Of a stretch of 31,270 nucleotides of DNA, positions 13,640-20,407 are shown one piece after another (position 1 is the first letter of the stretch; each line of letters starts with the position of its first letter). The DNA comes from Ruixingdingia sedimenti (GTDB lineage: Bacteria; Pseudomonadota; Alphaproteobacteria; Rhodobacterales; Rhodobacteraceae), in contig NZ_JAVKPH010000035.1 in NCBI RefSeq assembly GCF_031432425.1, positions 1 through 31,270 of the forward strand. Reading direction: 5' to 3'. The notes beneath the pieces are model-generated. The model was given only the letters and a program-made list of their open reading frames with translations, searched no databases and was not told the origin of the DNA. Position numbers and translations under genes: made by a program.

Positions 13640-15766
13640 ATGGCCACTGCCACGCAGAAGATCACCCTGTCGTCCTCGCGCGACATCCCTTTCAACAAGC
13701 TGGTGCTCAGCCAGTCCAATGTCCGGCGCGTGAAAGCCGGCATCTCGGTCGAGGAGCTGGCCGAGTCCATCGCCCGCCGCGGGCTGATCCAGTCCCTGCA
13801 TGTCCGCCCCGAGCTCGACGCCGAAGGGCAGGAAACCGGCCTCTTCGAAGTGCCGGCTGGCGGCCGCCGCTATCGTGCGCTGGAACTCTTGGTCAAGCAG
13901 AAGCGCCTCAACAAGACCGCGCCGGTGCCCTGTATCGTCTCGGATGCCGGAAACGATATCCTGATCGACGAGGTGTCGCTGGCCGAGAATATCGAGCGCG
14001 CGCCGCTGCATCCGCTCGACCAGTTCCGCGCCTTCCAGGTCCTTCGTGAGAAGGGCATGAGCGAGGAGGAAATCGCCGCCGCCTTCTTCGTCGACGCCAA
14101 AGTCGTGAAGCAGCGCCTGCGCCTGGTCTCGGTCTCGCCTGCGCTGCTCGAGACCTATGCCGAGGACGGCATGTCGCTGGAGCAGCTCATGGCCTTCACG
14201 ATTTCCGACGACCATGCCCGGCAGGAACAGGTCTGGGAGGCGATCAAGGATGGCTGGCAGAAGGAGCCTTACACGATCCGACGCATGCTGACCGAGACCA
14301 CGGTGCGCGCTTCCGACAAGCGGGCTCTCTTCGTCGGCATCGAGGCCTATGAGGCGGCGGGCGGCTATATGCTGCGCGATCTCTTCCAGCAGGACGATGG
14401 CGGCTGGCTGCAGGACCCCGTGCTGCTCGACCGGTTGGCGGGCGAGAAACTGAAGGCCGAGGCGGAGACCATCGCCGCCGAGGGCTGGAAGTGGATCGAG
14501 GTCGCCGTGGACTTCCCCTATGGCCATACCAGCGGCATGCGCCGTCTGGCCGGTACCACCATCGACCTGACCGACGAGGAGCGTGCCGAGCGTGAGAAGC
14601 TGCGGGACGAGTTCGACGCGCTGGAAGCGGAATATGCCCAGGCCGACGAGTTCCCCGACGAGGTTGATGCCCGCCTCGCCGAGATCGAGGAGGCGCTGGA
14701 GGCCTTCGAGGCCCGGCCGATGCGCTATGACGCCGATCAGATGGCCCGTGCCGGTGTCTTCGTCAGCATTCGCCACGACGGCCAGCTCGCCGTCGAGCGC
14801 GGCTATGTCCGTGCTGACGACGAGACGGTGGAAGGTCAGGAAGGGCAGGGTGCCGATGGGTGTTCTCCCGAGGGCGGCGAGTCCGGTGGTGTGCAGCGCT
14901 CGGTCATCATGGTGGGTGGCACGGCGACGGAATCCGAGGAGGACGATGAGGTCGAGACCATCCGGCCTCTGCCCGATCGCCTCGTCAGCGAGCTGACCGC
15001 GCATCGCACGCTGGCGCTCCGCGATGCCGTGGCGGCCAACCCGCATGTCGCGATGACGGCGCTGCTGCATCGGCTGGTCACCGATTGCTTCCTGCCGCAC
15101 TCCACAAGGGGGTGCCTGGAGGCCCATGTCCGGGAGGTTCACTTCCCGGCGCAAGCCGACGACCTCGGCGAAAGCGTCTCGGCGCGCGCCATCGCCGAGC
15201 GGCACGAACGCTGGGGCGATCACATCCCGGCTGACGATGCCGCGCTCTGGGGCTGGCTCTCCGATCAGGACGACGACACCCGCATGGAGTTGCTCGCCCA
15301 TTGCATCAGCTTCGGCGTCAACGCCTTGCACGAGAAGCCCAACCCCTATGGCGGCATGGGCGTCAGCCAGCACGGGCTCGATGTGCGCCTGTCCCAGGCC
15401 GACCGGCTGGCGCGGGCAACGGGCCTCGACATGGTGGCGGTGGGCTGGCGGCCGACCGTCGGCAACTATCTCGGCCGCGTGACCAAGCCGCGGATCATCG
15501 AGGCGGTGCGCGAAGGCGCCGGCGAACGGGCGGCGCAGCTCATCGACCATCTGAAGAAGGGCGATATGGCCAAGGAGGCCGAGCGCCTGCTGGCTGAAAC
15601 CGGCTGGCTTCCGGAGCCGCTGCGCATGGTAGATCGTGATGCCGATATCGCTATGGATGCCGGGGGCGACACAGAGGCGGATGATCTGCCTGAATTCCTT
15701 GTCGGCGATGGCGAGGATGAAGACGCCACGGAGGACGAGGAGCAGTCCATGGTCGCCGCCGAATGA
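13640..15766 (+). CDS. ParB/RepB/Spo0J-family protein, long plasmid type
   Basis: The protein has 708 residues, about twice a normal ParB. The N-terminal ParB nuclease/CTPase-like fold includes IPFNKLVLSQSNVRR (17-31), GGRRYRA (74-80) and ENIER (116-120). The HTH region follows (MSEEEIAAAFFVDAKVVKQRLRLVSV). Canonical partition ParBs have GERRxRA. Here the Glu is Gly75, so CTP handling may be altered. The long C-terminal extension is acidic (for example a stretch near residue 310 and a Glu/Asp-rich tail) and unlike partition ParBs. No ParA gene is adjacent. It more likely regulates or binds element DNA than partitions a replicon. Leader copy 2 precedes it, and a terminator-like hairpin follows. 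Confidence 0.85.
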   Translation: MATATQKITLSSSRDIPFNKLVLSQSNVRRVKAGISVEELAESIARRGLIQSLHVRPELDAEGQETGLFEVPAGGRRYRALELLVKQKRLNKTAPVPCIVSDAGNDILIDEVSLAENIERAPLHPLDQFRAFQVLREKGMSEEEIAAAFFVDAKVVKQRLRLVSVSPALLETYAEDGMSLEQLMAFTISDDHARQEQVWEAIKDGWQKEPYTIRRMLTETTVRASDKRALFVGIEAYEAAGGYMLRDLFQQDDGGWLQDPVLLDRLAGEKLKAEAETIAAEGWKWIEVAVDFPYGHTSGMRRLAGTTIDLTDEERAEREKLRDEFDALEAEYAQADEFPDEVDARLAEIEEALEAFEARPMRYDADQMARAGVFVSIRHDGQLAVERGYVRADDETVEGQEGQGADGCSPEGGESGGVQRSVIMVGGTATESEEDDEVETIRPLPDRLVSELTAHRTLALRDAVAANPHVAMTALLHRLVTDCFLPHSTRGCLEAHVREVHFPAQADDLGESVSARAIAERHERWGDHIPADDAALWGWLSDQDDDTRMELLAHCISFGVNALHEKPNPYGGMGVSQHGLDVRLSQADRLARATGLDMVAVGWRPTVGNYLGRVTKPRIIEAVREGAGERAAQLIDHLKKGDMAKEAERLLAETGWLPEPLRMVDRDADIAMDAGGDTEADDLPEFLVGDGEDEDATEDEEQSMVAAE

Positions 15767-15822
15767 TGCTCAGGCGGGGTGGCCTTTGCTGCCCCGCCAC
15801 ATCCCTTCCGTTTCCGCAACTT

Positions 15823-15849
15823 GCCCGGTCCCCGTGACCGGGCTTTTCC
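15823..15849 (+). terminator. Terminator or attenuator hairpin ahead of the 101-residue gene
   Basis: GCCCGGT (15823-15829) pairs perfectly with ACCGGGC (15837-15843) around a 7-base loop, and TTTTCCT follows at once. This is the best intrinsic-terminator candidate in the window. It lies 57 bases after the parB-like stop and 21 bases before the next ATG, so it may end the first transcript or attenuate the second. Confidence 0.65.
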
Positions 15850-15863
15850 TTTGGAGTAACCCG

Positions 15864-16169
15864 ATGCCCGCGACGATCGATATCGACCGGATATTCCGTG
15901 AGAACCGCGCCAGTCCGCCATCCGAACGCACGCTGCCCTGGGAGGAAACCTGCGACGGCATCACGGTGGTGGTGGAGCCGAAGCCGCATTGGGCGGACGA
16001 CATGCGCGCCTTCCGTCTCGAAGCCCGCGAATATTGCCGCTACGCCGATTGGACCGCGAACGGCGGTCATGCCCGGTTCGACGGTCACATCGACACCAGC
16101 GGTGACGACTTGATGATGAGAGCGCGCGCGATGATCGCCCGCGAGATTGCCGATGGACTCTGGGACTGA
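15864..16169 (+). CDS. Conserved-looking hypothetical protein, 101 residues
   Basis: I do not recognise a family. The protein is hydrophilic, starts MPATIDIDRIFRENRASPP and contains EPKPHWADDMRAFRLEAREYCRYADWTANGG. It ends in a helix, DDLMMRARAMIAREIADGLWD. There is no signal peptide or membrane segment. GGAG lies eight bases before the ATG, and codon use matches its neighbours. The frame is open further upstream, but that part crosses the terminator hairpin and the end of the parB-like gene and is not credible. The following 16170-16423 holds no gene I can support. Confidence 0.65.
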   Translation: MPATIDIDRIFRENRASPPSERTLPWEETCDGITVVVEPKPHWADDMRAFRLEAREYCRYADWTANGGHARFDGHIDTSGDDLMMRARAMIAREIADGLWD

Positions 16170-16423
16170 AGGCCTGTTCACGTCCGACGATAGCCGCCAC
16201 CGTCTTCCTGTCATCGGCCTGTATGGCTCCGGTTCCAGCTTCACGACAGTGCCGCTCATCATGTTCGGCATCGGTGTCTGCCCCCGTCCTCGAACACATT
16301 CCTGCTGCCAACGTGGCGGCAAGGGCCAGCCGGGCGAAACATCTGCAACGGGTATCCGGCGCCTGTCGGATGCAAGACACCACCCACACTTCCATTCGCT
16401 AACCTTGGTCTGATCCGTCTCTT

Positions 16424-16583
16424 TGACATTCAACCCCCGAGGGGTCGGCTTACGCACGCGTGCCGCCCTCGGGGATTCGGAAAAGTCCGAACGCCCGAGG
16501 GTGAGTGCAGATCCGGTCAGACACGTCGGGCGCCTGTCGCGCGGGGGATGGTCCCCCGCCTCCAGTGACAGGAGCCAATCCCG
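16424..16583 (+). promoter_or_regulatory. Long structured leader of the 54-residue gene, with competing hairpins
   Basis: It begins at a TTGACA (16423-16428) that could be a -35 element. CCCCGAGGG (16435-16443) pairs with CCCTCGGGG (16466-16474), and an inner CGGC/GCCG extends this stem. TTCGG/CCGAA forms a small hairpin at 16476-16491. A third element, CCCGAGGG (16494-16501), can also pair with CCCTCGGG, so the first and third segments compete for the middle one. Just before the gene, CCTGTC (16533-16538) pairs with GACAGG (16567-16572), enclosing an 8-bp hairpin GCGGGGGA/TCCCCCGC. The GACAGG arm includes the first bases of the GGAG ribosome binding site, so this stem could hide it. Confidence 0.55.
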
Positions 16584-16748
16584 ATGTCCTATGCAGATGC
16601 CACCGCTTTCGCCGCCAGCCTCGCCGCCACGCTGATGGTCGTAGTCGTCGTGTTCCAGGCTGGGGACGGAACCCACGGCGCCATGCCCGCCGACGAGTTC
16701 GACGGCGATGAGGACATGGTGAAGCTGGAACTGGATCCATGGGAGTAA
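16584..16748 (+). CDS. Small single-pass membrane protein candidate, 54 residues
   Basis: The frame runs from ATG 16584 to TAA 16748. It reads MSYADATAFAASLAATLMVV, then VVVFQAGDGTHGAMPADEFD and GDEDMVKLELDPWE. Residues 8-24 form a hydrophobic helix long enough to cross a membrane, and the remaining 30 residues are strongly acidic. GGAG lies nine bases upstream, and a long structured leader plus two hairpins right after the stop frame it as a real unit. I do not recognise a family. A small regulatory or accessory membrane protein of the element is possible but unproven. Confidence 0.6.
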   Translation: MSYADATAFAASLAATLMVVVVVFQAGDGTHGAMPADEFDGDEDMVKLELDPWE

Positions 16749-16804
16749 GGCGCGAAAGCGCCTCACCCCAAACGGCCCGAGCGCGGAGACCCGCGCTTCG
16801 GGCC
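16749..16804 (+). terminator. Two tandem hairpins directly behind the 54-residue gene
   Basis: GGCGC-GAAA-GCGCC starts on the base after the stop codon (16749-16762) and has a GNRA tetraloop. A longer, strong hairpin follows at 16774-16804 (GGCCCGA and GCGCGG on the left arm, CGCGC and TTCGGGCC on the right). There is no U tract. Together they look like an end-of-transcript or RNA-stabilising structure. Confidence 0.5.
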
Positions 16805-16863
16805 TTCAGTGCCTCTCGATGGTCCCCCATCGTCGGCAGCGGAACCGGGAACAAGCCCGGTCA

Positions 16864-16944
16864 GAGAGGAAGAGTGCGGGCCTTTCGGCCGTGACGGGTT
16901 GAGGGCTGGAGAGAGAGGCTCGCCGGCGCCCGTCATGGAGTGAT
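16864..16944 (+). promoter_or_regulatory. Structured 5' leader, copy 3, ahead of the 182-residue gene
   Basis: The outer stem is GACGGG (16893-16898) with CCCGTC (16929-16934). The inner hairpin pairs GCTGG (16905-16909) with CCGGC (16923-16927, one T-G pair), then an A/G mismatch and GAG/CTC closing the loop AGAGG (16914-16918). GGAG (16937-16940) begins two bases after the stem, eight bases before the ATG at 16949. Upstream, GGCC-TTTC-GGCC forms an extra hairpin, and AGTGCGGGC is identical to copy 1. Confidence 0.65.
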
Positions 16945-16948
16945 CCCG

Positions 16949-17497
16949 ATGACCTTTGCCCGTTCCGAAACCTTCCGCTCCATCGGCCAGATTCTGGCGG
17001 CTGATGTTCTGCCCGCGCTGTATCGGTCGCAAAAGCTGCCGCTGCGCATCTCTTGCCTCGGCGTCGCCAGCTATGACGCCAGTGACGCGGCGAAAATCTT
17101 TGATCGCGTGATCCCGCTTGGGGAATGCCTGTCACCGGAGGAGGCCATCCAGGCCGCAGCCTTGCGCCTGTCGCGCGGTGATATTTGCACGGGGCCGAAT
17201 AGCTTTCCGTATTTCCAGCCGCGCATCATGCTCATTCAGGACCGCGATCAGCGCCTGGTCCTCGCCGGCGAAATCCGCGCCGGCATTATCCTCTGGCAGC
17301 AGCCGGTCGCATCCGATGCCGAGGCACGCAGGATTGTGACCGAGGCCAGCCGACTGCGCGGTATGGCATTCCGAGCCTCGGAGCCCGGGGATGCGAGACG
17401 GCTGCGTTACCGCGCCGCTGCGCTGGAGGCACGGTTGGTTGATCCCTTCTGGCGCGAGACCGCGGCCGATTTGCTCCGCCTGCCACAGGCCGCCTGA
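16949..17497 (+). CDS. Hypothetical protein, 182 residues
   Basis: I do not recognise a family. The soluble protein begins MTFARSETFRSIGQILAADV and contains SPEEAIQAAALRLSRGDICTG and a strand-rich middle (PRIMLIQDRDQRLVLAGEIRAGIILW). It ends in an Arg-rich helical stretch (ARRLRYRAAALEARLVDPFWRETAADLLRLPQ). ATG 16949 is preferred to the GTG at 16940 in the same frame because GGAG sits eight bases ahead of it. It carries leader copy 3, like the ArdC-like and ParB-like genes, which suggests it is expressed with the DNA-transfer functions. Confidence 0.7.
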   Translation: MTFARSETFRSIGQILAADVLPALYRSQKLPLRISCLGVASYDASDAAKIFDRVIPLGECLSPEEAIQAAALRLSRGDICTGPNSFPYFQPRIMLIQDRDQRLVLAGEIRAGIILWQQPVASDAEARRIVTEASRLRGMAFRASEPGDARRLRYRAAALEARLVDPFWRETAADLLRLPQAA

Positions 17498-17520
17498 GCT
17501 TCACCCTTTCCATCCCATTC

Positions 17521-17541
17521 GGCCCGGTGTCACGCCGGGCC
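17521..17541 (+). promoter_or_regulatory. Leader hairpin ahead of the 138-residue gene
   Basis: GGCCCGG (17521-17527) pairs perfectly with CCGGGCC (17535-17541) around a 7-base loop. GGAG follows and the gene starts at 17563. The stem sequence and loop length closely match the hairpin at 15823-15843 ahead of the 101-residue gene, so the two may be the same kind of element. Confidence 0.5.
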
Positions 17542-17562
17542 ATGTCATGCCCGGAGACCATC

Positions 17563-17979
17563 ATGGCCGACTATTTCACCCATTTCTCCTGCCTGCTCGA
17601 TGTGGGCACCCCCGAGCAGGCCGCCCGTGCGCTCGATCTCTACAATGCGCTCTCGGATGAGAATGCCGCTGAGGATCCGCCTTCGGACGGGTTTCTGCTT
17701 TCCATTCAACCCGAGCATGGCGGAACCCAGCTCTGGATGCACGATGATGGCACCGGCGATCCTGAGCATGTCATCCAATTCGTCAAACGCTGCGCGAAGG
17801 AGTTCGGTCTGACCGGCCTATGGGGGATGCAATACGCCAATAGCTGCTCACGCCCGAGGATCGACGGGTTCGGCGGCGGGGCGCACGTTCTCGATCTCGC
17901 TACCGGCGAGACGGTGGACTGGATCAATACCGATGGTTGGCTTTCCATCGTTCTGGAGGGAGGCAATCCCTATGAGTGA
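17563..17979 (+). CDS. Hypothetical protein, 138 residues
   Basis: I do not recognise a named family. The protein begins MADYFTHFSCLLDVGTPEQA and goes on with RALDLYNALSDENAAEDPPSDGFLLSIQPEHGGTQLWMHDDGTGDPEHVIQFVKRCAKEFGLTGLWG. The alternation of helix and strands with many acidic residues suggests a small soluble alpha/beta fold. It ends GETVDWINTDGWLSIVLEGGNPYE. GGAG lies seven bases before ATG 17563. The stop overlaps the start of the next gene (ATG 17972), so the two are translationally coupled. Confidence 0.7.
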   Translation: MADYFTHFSCLLDVGTPEQAARALDLYNALSDENAAEDPPSDGFLLSIQPEHGGTQLWMHDDGTGDPEHVIQFVKRCAKEFGLTGLWGMQYANSCSRPRIDGFGGGAHVLDLATGETVDWINTDGWLSIVLEGGNPYE

Positions 17980-18616
17980 GGTCATCGAGATCACTGTCTA
18001 TCGCCTCGAAGAGCTTTCCGATGCGGCCAGGGACAAAGCCCGCGCCTGGTATCGCGAAGGCGGCTTCGACGATGACTGGTACGATGCCGTCTATGAGGAT
18101 TTCCAGCGCGTCGCCGAAATCCTCGGGCTGAACCTCAAGACCCGAACCGTCCGGTTGATGGGCGGCGGCACACGACGGGAACCCTGCATCTGGTTCCGGG
18201 GCTTCTGGAACCAGGGGGATGGCGCGTGCTTTGAAACCTTCTATGCCTACCGCAAGGGCGCGCCGCGCCTAATCCGGGAATATGCGCCTAAGGACACCGA
18301 ACTGCACTGCATCGCCGATGCCCTGCAGGCGATCCAGCGGCGCAATTTCTACCAGCTTCGCGCCGAGGCCAGCCATCGCGGCCATTATTGTCACGAATAT
18401 TGCATGGGGATCTCGGTCGAGCGTGACAGTCCGACATATCAGGACATGACCGCCGATGCCGAGGAAGGCGTGATCGAGGCGTTGCGCGATCTCGCCCGCT
18501 GGCTCTACCGCCAGCTCGAGCGCGAATACGATTATCTGTCCTCGGATGAAGTTGTCGATGAGGCCATCATCGCCAACGGCTACACGTTCACCGAGGCGGG
18601 GCAGCGGTTCGGGTGA
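17972..18616 (+). CDS. Hypothetical protein resembling phage-type 'antitoxin of TA stability system' proteins
   Basis: The protein has 214 residues. The opening ITVYRLEELSDAARDKARAWYREGGFDDDWYDAVYEDFQRVAEILGL matches the start of proteins common in phages and plasmids that databases label 'antitoxin of toxin-antitoxin stability system'. That label is not backed by much experiment. The middle is rich in Cys, Trp, Tyr and His (ACFETFYAYRKG, SHRGHYCHEYCMGI), and the C terminus is acidic (YLSSDEVVDEAIIANGYTFTEAGQRFG). GGAGG precedes the ATG, which overlaps the stop of the previous gene. Its end lies 12 bases from the convergent end of the Fic gene. No partner toxin of a known pair lies beside it on the same strand. 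Confidence 0.65.
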   Translation: MSEVIEITVYRLEELSDAARDKARAWYREGGFDDDWYDAVYEDFQRVAEILGLNLKTRTVRLMGGGTRREPCIWFRGFWNQGDGACFETFYAYRKGAPRLIREYAPKDTELHCIADALQAIQRRNFYQLRAEASHRGHYCHEYCMGISVERDSPTYQDMTADAEEGVIEALRDLARWLYRQLEREYDYLSSDEVVDEAIIANGYTFTEAGQRFG

Positions 18617-18627
18617 GGTGCAACGCC

Positions 18628-20172
18628 TCAGAACTCCTCCCGCAACTCCGCATAGATAGCTTCGATCCGGTCGGCCTCCGCGTCGGTCAGAGCGGCGAAT
18701 TCCTTCGCTCTGGCGCGTCCGGAAAGCCTGCCACCGTTCTGGTGCAGGAAACGAAACAGCAGGTCGAGCACGCGGTCCGGCATGTCGATCAGGCCCGAGA
18801 TGCGGGACTTGAACCCGTCATAGGCACGCAGGAACCGGGTCTCTGCTGGCAGGTCATGGTCGATCGTCTGGGCCACGCAGGCGAAGAGGAATTCGGCATG
18901 GGGCGTGGCATCGAAGAAGCGATAGAAATCGCCGGTGTCGTTCAGCACCTCGACGTTTCCGCGATCGGTTGGGCGCCAGCTGACATGGGGCAGCAGTCGA
19001 CGCGAATAGCTCTCGAGCACCTGTCGGTAGGCCTCGATCCGTTCGAGGATCACCGCCGACACCGGGAAGACCAGCCCGGGCGGATTGAAGCCGCGTGCAG
19101 CAAGCACGTGGTGGATCAGGTAGCGATGAAGGCGCCCGTTACCGTCCTCGAACGGGTGGATATAGACGAATCCGAAGGCGAGGCCGGCGGCAGCCAGAAC
19201 AGGGTCGAGCCCCGGGGCGACGTCGCGGTCGAACGCTTCGAGCCCGGCGATCAGCGCGGGCAGATCTTCATGCCGGGCGCTGACGTGATCGGGCAGGGGG
19301 GCGCCGGTCGCGCGGTCGTGCTCGCCAATGAAGCCGCCGTCCTGCCGCAGGCCCAGATGGACGAAGCGGGCATCGCCGATGACGATGCGTTGGAGGCGTT
19401 CGAGTTCTGCCCGGTCGATCGGATGCCGCCCGGCTTCACCGATGATCTGGCCCCAGCGCCGGATACGATCCTGGGGCGGGTTCTCGCCTTCGATCTGGAA
19501 ACTCGACCGTGAATCCTTGAGCAGCAGGAAGGCCGCAGTACGTGCGAGCAGATCGGCGGGCACCTCGGCCAGCACAGCGCGGGCTTCGGCTGCCAGATCG
19601 CGGGCAATGAAGGCCTCGATTGCATCTGTGCGGAAGATCATCGGGCAGAAATCGGGGGTGCCGGGCAGGTTGTTGCGGACACGGTGGCGCGTCGAGGGGG
19701 CGCCCTCTGCGTCCCATTGGAGCCTGGCATCGACCACGGGCGCGTAATTGCCGCGCGTGGCGTCGGGCAAATCCAATTCCTCGCCGAGGAGCCACTCATA
19801 GAGGAACCAGATCCTGCGCGCGTAGCTGCCCGTCGGGGCAGCCTCGACAATGGCCTGGATCGGCTCCGGTCCGGTTGCCTTGAACAGCCGCTTGAGAACC
19901 GCCAGATCCAGTCCCTCGTAGCGCAGCGCGAAGGTCAGGTGACCGATGAGGCTCGTCTCGGGTGCATGGCGGGGCGTGTAGAGGCGCCAGCCGTCGGCCG
20001 CGTAGACCTTGTGACGTGGGCCGATGGCGGAAAGTGTCCGGGGCAGGGGCGTTGCGAGCGCATAGGCATCAATCAGCGCAGCATAGCCCGCAGGTGTGGC
20101 CTCCTCAGGGAGCCAGCGCTCGTGAAAAACGGTTACGGCACCTGAAAACGGATTCCTTTGCGCCTGTTCCAT
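18628..20172 (-). CDS. Fic-domain protein (probable AMP transferase) with internal inhibitory motif
   Basis: The protein has 514 residues. The Fic motif HPFEDGNGRLHR (339-350) is complete, so nucleotidyl transfer to target protein hydroxyls is expected. The motif SFQIEG (224-229) fits the inhibitory pattern (S/T)xxxE(G/N) placed before the Fic core, as in self-inhibited class II Fic proteins. The N-terminal 200 residues and C-terminal 100 residues are helical and unassigned. The long form suggests a regulated enzyme and not a small toxin. ATG 20172 has no good ribosome binding site. A perfect FNR-type box lies 55 bases upstream, with TTAGAT at a -10 distance, so oxygen-dependent control is possible. 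It is leftward between rightward element genes. Confidence 0.88.
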   Translation of the reverse strand: MEQAQRNPFSGAVTVFHERWLPEEATPAGYAALIDAYALATPLPRTLSAIGPRHKVYAADGWRLYTPRHAPETSLIGHLTFALRYEGLDLAVLKRLFKATGPEPIQAIVEAAPTGSYARRIWFLYEWLLGEELDLPDATRGNYAPVVDARLQWDAEGAPSTRHRVRNNLPGTPDFCPMIFRTDAIEAFIARDLAAEARAVLAEVPADLLARTAAFLLLKDSRSSFQIEGENPPQDRIRRWGQIIGEAGRHPIDRAELERLQRIVIGDARFVHLGLRQDGGFIGEHDRATGAPLPDHVSARHEDLPALIAGLEAFDRDVAPGLDPVLAAAGLAFGFVYIHPFEDGNGRLHRYLIHHVLAARGFNPPGLVFPVSAVILERIEAYRQVLESYSRRLLPHVSWRPTDRGNVEVLNDTGDFYRFFDATPHAEFLFACVAQTIDHDLPAETRFLRAYDGFKSRISGLIDMPDRVLDLLFRFLHQNGGRLSGRARAKEFAALTDAEADRIEAIYAELREEF

Positions 20173-20227
20173 GAAATTCAGTTCTTGGTTTCGATGATTG
20201 ATCTAAAGTCGGTGTATCTCATGAATA

Positions 20228-20241
20228 TTGATTACAATCAA
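20228..20241. promoter_or_regulatory. Perfect FNR/FnrL-type box between fic and the helicase gene
   Basis: TTGATTACAATCAA matches TTGAT-N4-ATCAA at all ten positions and sits in a 16-base palindrome (20227-20242). For the leftward fic gene, a start point 41.5 bases from the box centre falls at about 20193, with TTAGAT (20201-20206, minus strand) at -10. This is the classic FNR-activated layout. For the rightward helicase gene the box lies about 170 bases upstream, with no clear -10. Confidence 0.6.
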
Positions 20242-20319
20242 TGAGGTTTTACGAAAGTTGATGGCGGAGCGCTGTCGCCCTCGGGTCTGCGAGGTGATGG
20301 GGCATGAGGTGCCGAGGCA

Positions 20320-20407
20320 GAGAGGGGCGCCGGGACGGGGTGAGCCCCGGCGGTTGAGAGAGAGCGCTGTCCGGGCTTGTCCCTCCTGCTCTCCGAGGAT
20401 CCCCGAC
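20320..20407 (+). promoter_or_regulatory. Diverged structured leader, copy 4, ahead of the methyltransferase-helicase gene
   Basis: GGGAC (20332-20336) pairs with GTCCC (20379-20383). Inside it, AGCCC (20343-20347) pairs with GGGCT (20373-20377), continued by GG/CC. The apex holds GAGAGAGAG (20356-20364). The segment starts with GAGAGGGG, and GAGG lies nine bases before the ATG at 20408. Arrangement and purine apex match leader copies 1-3, but stem sequences differ, so kinship is less certain. Confidence 0.45.

Noticed and set aside
13553..15550. 665-codon minus-strand frame opposite the ParB-like gene
   Set aside because: The plus strand has ParB motifs, a leader and a ribosome binding site. 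The minus frame has none and is a mirror of GC-biased codons.
15651..16766. 371-codon minus-strand frame across the small-gene region
   Set aside because: It crosses two supported plus-strand genes and a terminator hairpin, with no recognisable domain.
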